Below, in pieces: positions 5,507 to 6,180 of a stretch of DNA of 6,180 nt; position 1 is the stretch's first letter; each line of letters opens with the position of its first letter. The notes beneath the pieces are model-generated. The model did not search any database, was not told the DNA's origin, and saw only the letters and a program-made list of their open reading frames with translations. The stretch is from an uncultured Curtobacterium sp. (GTDB lineage Bacteria; Actinomycetota; Actinomycetes; Actinomycetales; Microbacteriaceae). The DNA is taken from contig CAJYIG010000226.1 of the NCBI GenBank assembly GCA_913774725.1, forward strand, positions 1 through 6,180, read 5' to 3'. The translations under genes and the position numbers were made by a program.

Positions 5507-6180
5507 GCCTCGGGCACGTACCGCTTCGACGACACCAGCAGCGCCACCCACGACGCCACGCCGAGCCCGACCACGACGGCCAGGACCACCGACACCGGCA
5601 CCCCGGCGCCGCCCACGACCGCCGCGATGACCGCCGGCGCGAGGAACCCGCTGTACGCCACCGCGTAGAACGCCCCCGTCAGCCCGGCCAGGTCCCGCGA
5701 CCCGGCGATGCGCTGCACCTCGAGCAACGAGGACACCAGCGCGGTCCCCATCCCGACACCGATCACCACGTTCGCGGCGAGCCCGACCCACACCGACTGC
5801 AGCTCGATCGCCACGAGCACGATCCCGATCCCGACGGTCACCACCGCCACCGCGGTCACGAGCCCGCGCGCCGAGGACACCGAGTGCACCCGCTTCGCGA
5901 ACGGCTGCACGGCGCTCGACACCCCGAGCGCCACGACGGTCGCGGCCGTGGCGAACACGAGCCCCCACGCGCCGGTCGCACCGGCCAGCCGGGTCGGCAG
6001 GTACCCGTAGCCGATCGCGGCCGACCCGAAGATCCACGGCGCGGCGACGATGACGACGCGCGTGAACCGGCGGTGCCCGGCGCTCGGGATCGCGAGCTGC
6101 CGCCACCACGGCCCGGCCAGACCGCCGTCCACCGCGGTCTCCGGTGCCCGCCACACCACGAGGGCGAACGGCGCCGCGAC
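5503..6180 (-). CDS. MFS transporter, C-terminal half only
   Basis: This is the last 225 residues of an integral membrane protein, open to the right edge of the window. Numbering from the first visible residue, hydrophobic segments lie at about 40-60, 70-92, 107-125, 130-152, 166-189 and 194-217, which fits transmembrane helices 7-12 of a major facilitator superfamily carrier. The polar stretch before the first segment (about 10-38) would be the central cytoplasmic loop joining the two six-helix halves. The short QPFAKR loop after the second segment matches the basic loop expected between helices 8 and 9. The GTG at 6159 is not taken as a start because the frame continues upstream with membrane-like sequence. 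The substrate cannot be inferred. The gene converges on the Nudix gene, so nothing here links it to thiamin transport. Confidence 0.8.
   Translation of the reverse strand, partial: VAAPFALVVWRAPETAVDGGLAGPWWRQLAIPSAGHRRFTRVVIVAAPWIFGSAAIGYGYLPTRLAGATGAWGLVFATAATVVALGVSSAVQPFAKRVHSVSSARGLVTAVAVVTVGIGIVLVAIELQSVWVGLAANVVIGVGMGTALVSSLLEVQRIAGSRDLAGLTGAFYAVAYSGFLAPAVIAAVVGGAGVPVSVVLAVVVGLGVASWVALLVSSKRYVPEA

Noticed and set aside
5503..6159. Complete 218-residue membrane protein starting at 6159
   Set aside because: The upstream codons remain open and membrane-like, and the six helices match only the second half of an MFS carrier.
1..6180. CRISPR array, tRNA, transposase, phage genes or a defence island
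   Set aside because: I looked for regularly spaced repeats, cloverleaf-like segments, terminal inverted repeats and mobile-element motifs by eye and found none. The only tandem repeat is the in-frame one inside thiM.

Overview
The window looks like chromosomal DNA from a high-GC actinobacterium. Composition is very GC-rich, third codon positions are almost all G or C, GTG starts are common, and adjacent genes overlap by 4 bases. Gene content and protein style fit Microbacteriaceae (for example Curtobacterium or a relative), but that placement is inference and no marker gene is present. All genes share similar base and codon use, and I see no insertion sequence, integrase, CRISPR array, tRNA or rRNA.

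Layout from left to right. (1) Positions 3-1036, plus strand: the 3' part of a MarR-family regulator, overlapping by 4 bases a small YfcE-like metallophosphoesterase. (2) About 1037-1156: a convergent gap with a strong hairpin that could terminate both sides. (3) Positions 1157-4331, minus strand: a compact thiamin operon in the order thiM, thiE, thiD-tenA, each junction a 4-base start/stop overlap. (4) Positions 4338-4410, minus strand: a TPP (thi-box) riboswitch directly before thiM, whose conserved 3' segment also serves as the thiM ribosome binding site. (5) About 4411-4483: a short divergent region with a weak promoter candidate, a 9-bp perfect inverted repeat, a 10-bp-period direct repeat, and a near-exact 25-base copy of part of thiM. 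(6) Positions 4484-5410, plus strand: a 308-residue protein joining a complete Nudix domain to a PIN/NYN-like putative nuclease domain. (7) About 5411-5502: convergent hairpins. (8) Positions 5503-6180, minus strand: the C-terminal half of an MFS transporter, cut by the right edge.

The thiamin genes form a salvage and coupling module. ThiM phosphorylates hydroxyethylthiazole, ThiD phosphorylates hydroxymethylpyrimidine (HMP) twice, the TenA domain is expected to release HMP or its aminopyrimidine precursor from thiamin or its breakdown products, and ThiE joins the two halves to thiamin phosphate. The end product, as TPP, would close the riboswitch and shut off the operon at translation of thiM. 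No thiC, thiG, thiS or thiF is in the window, so de novo synthesis cannot be judged here.

The most interesting points are the Nudix-NYN fusion encoded divergently from the thiamin operon, the very compact riboswitch with its ribosome binding site inside the aptamer, and the unexplained repeats between the two.
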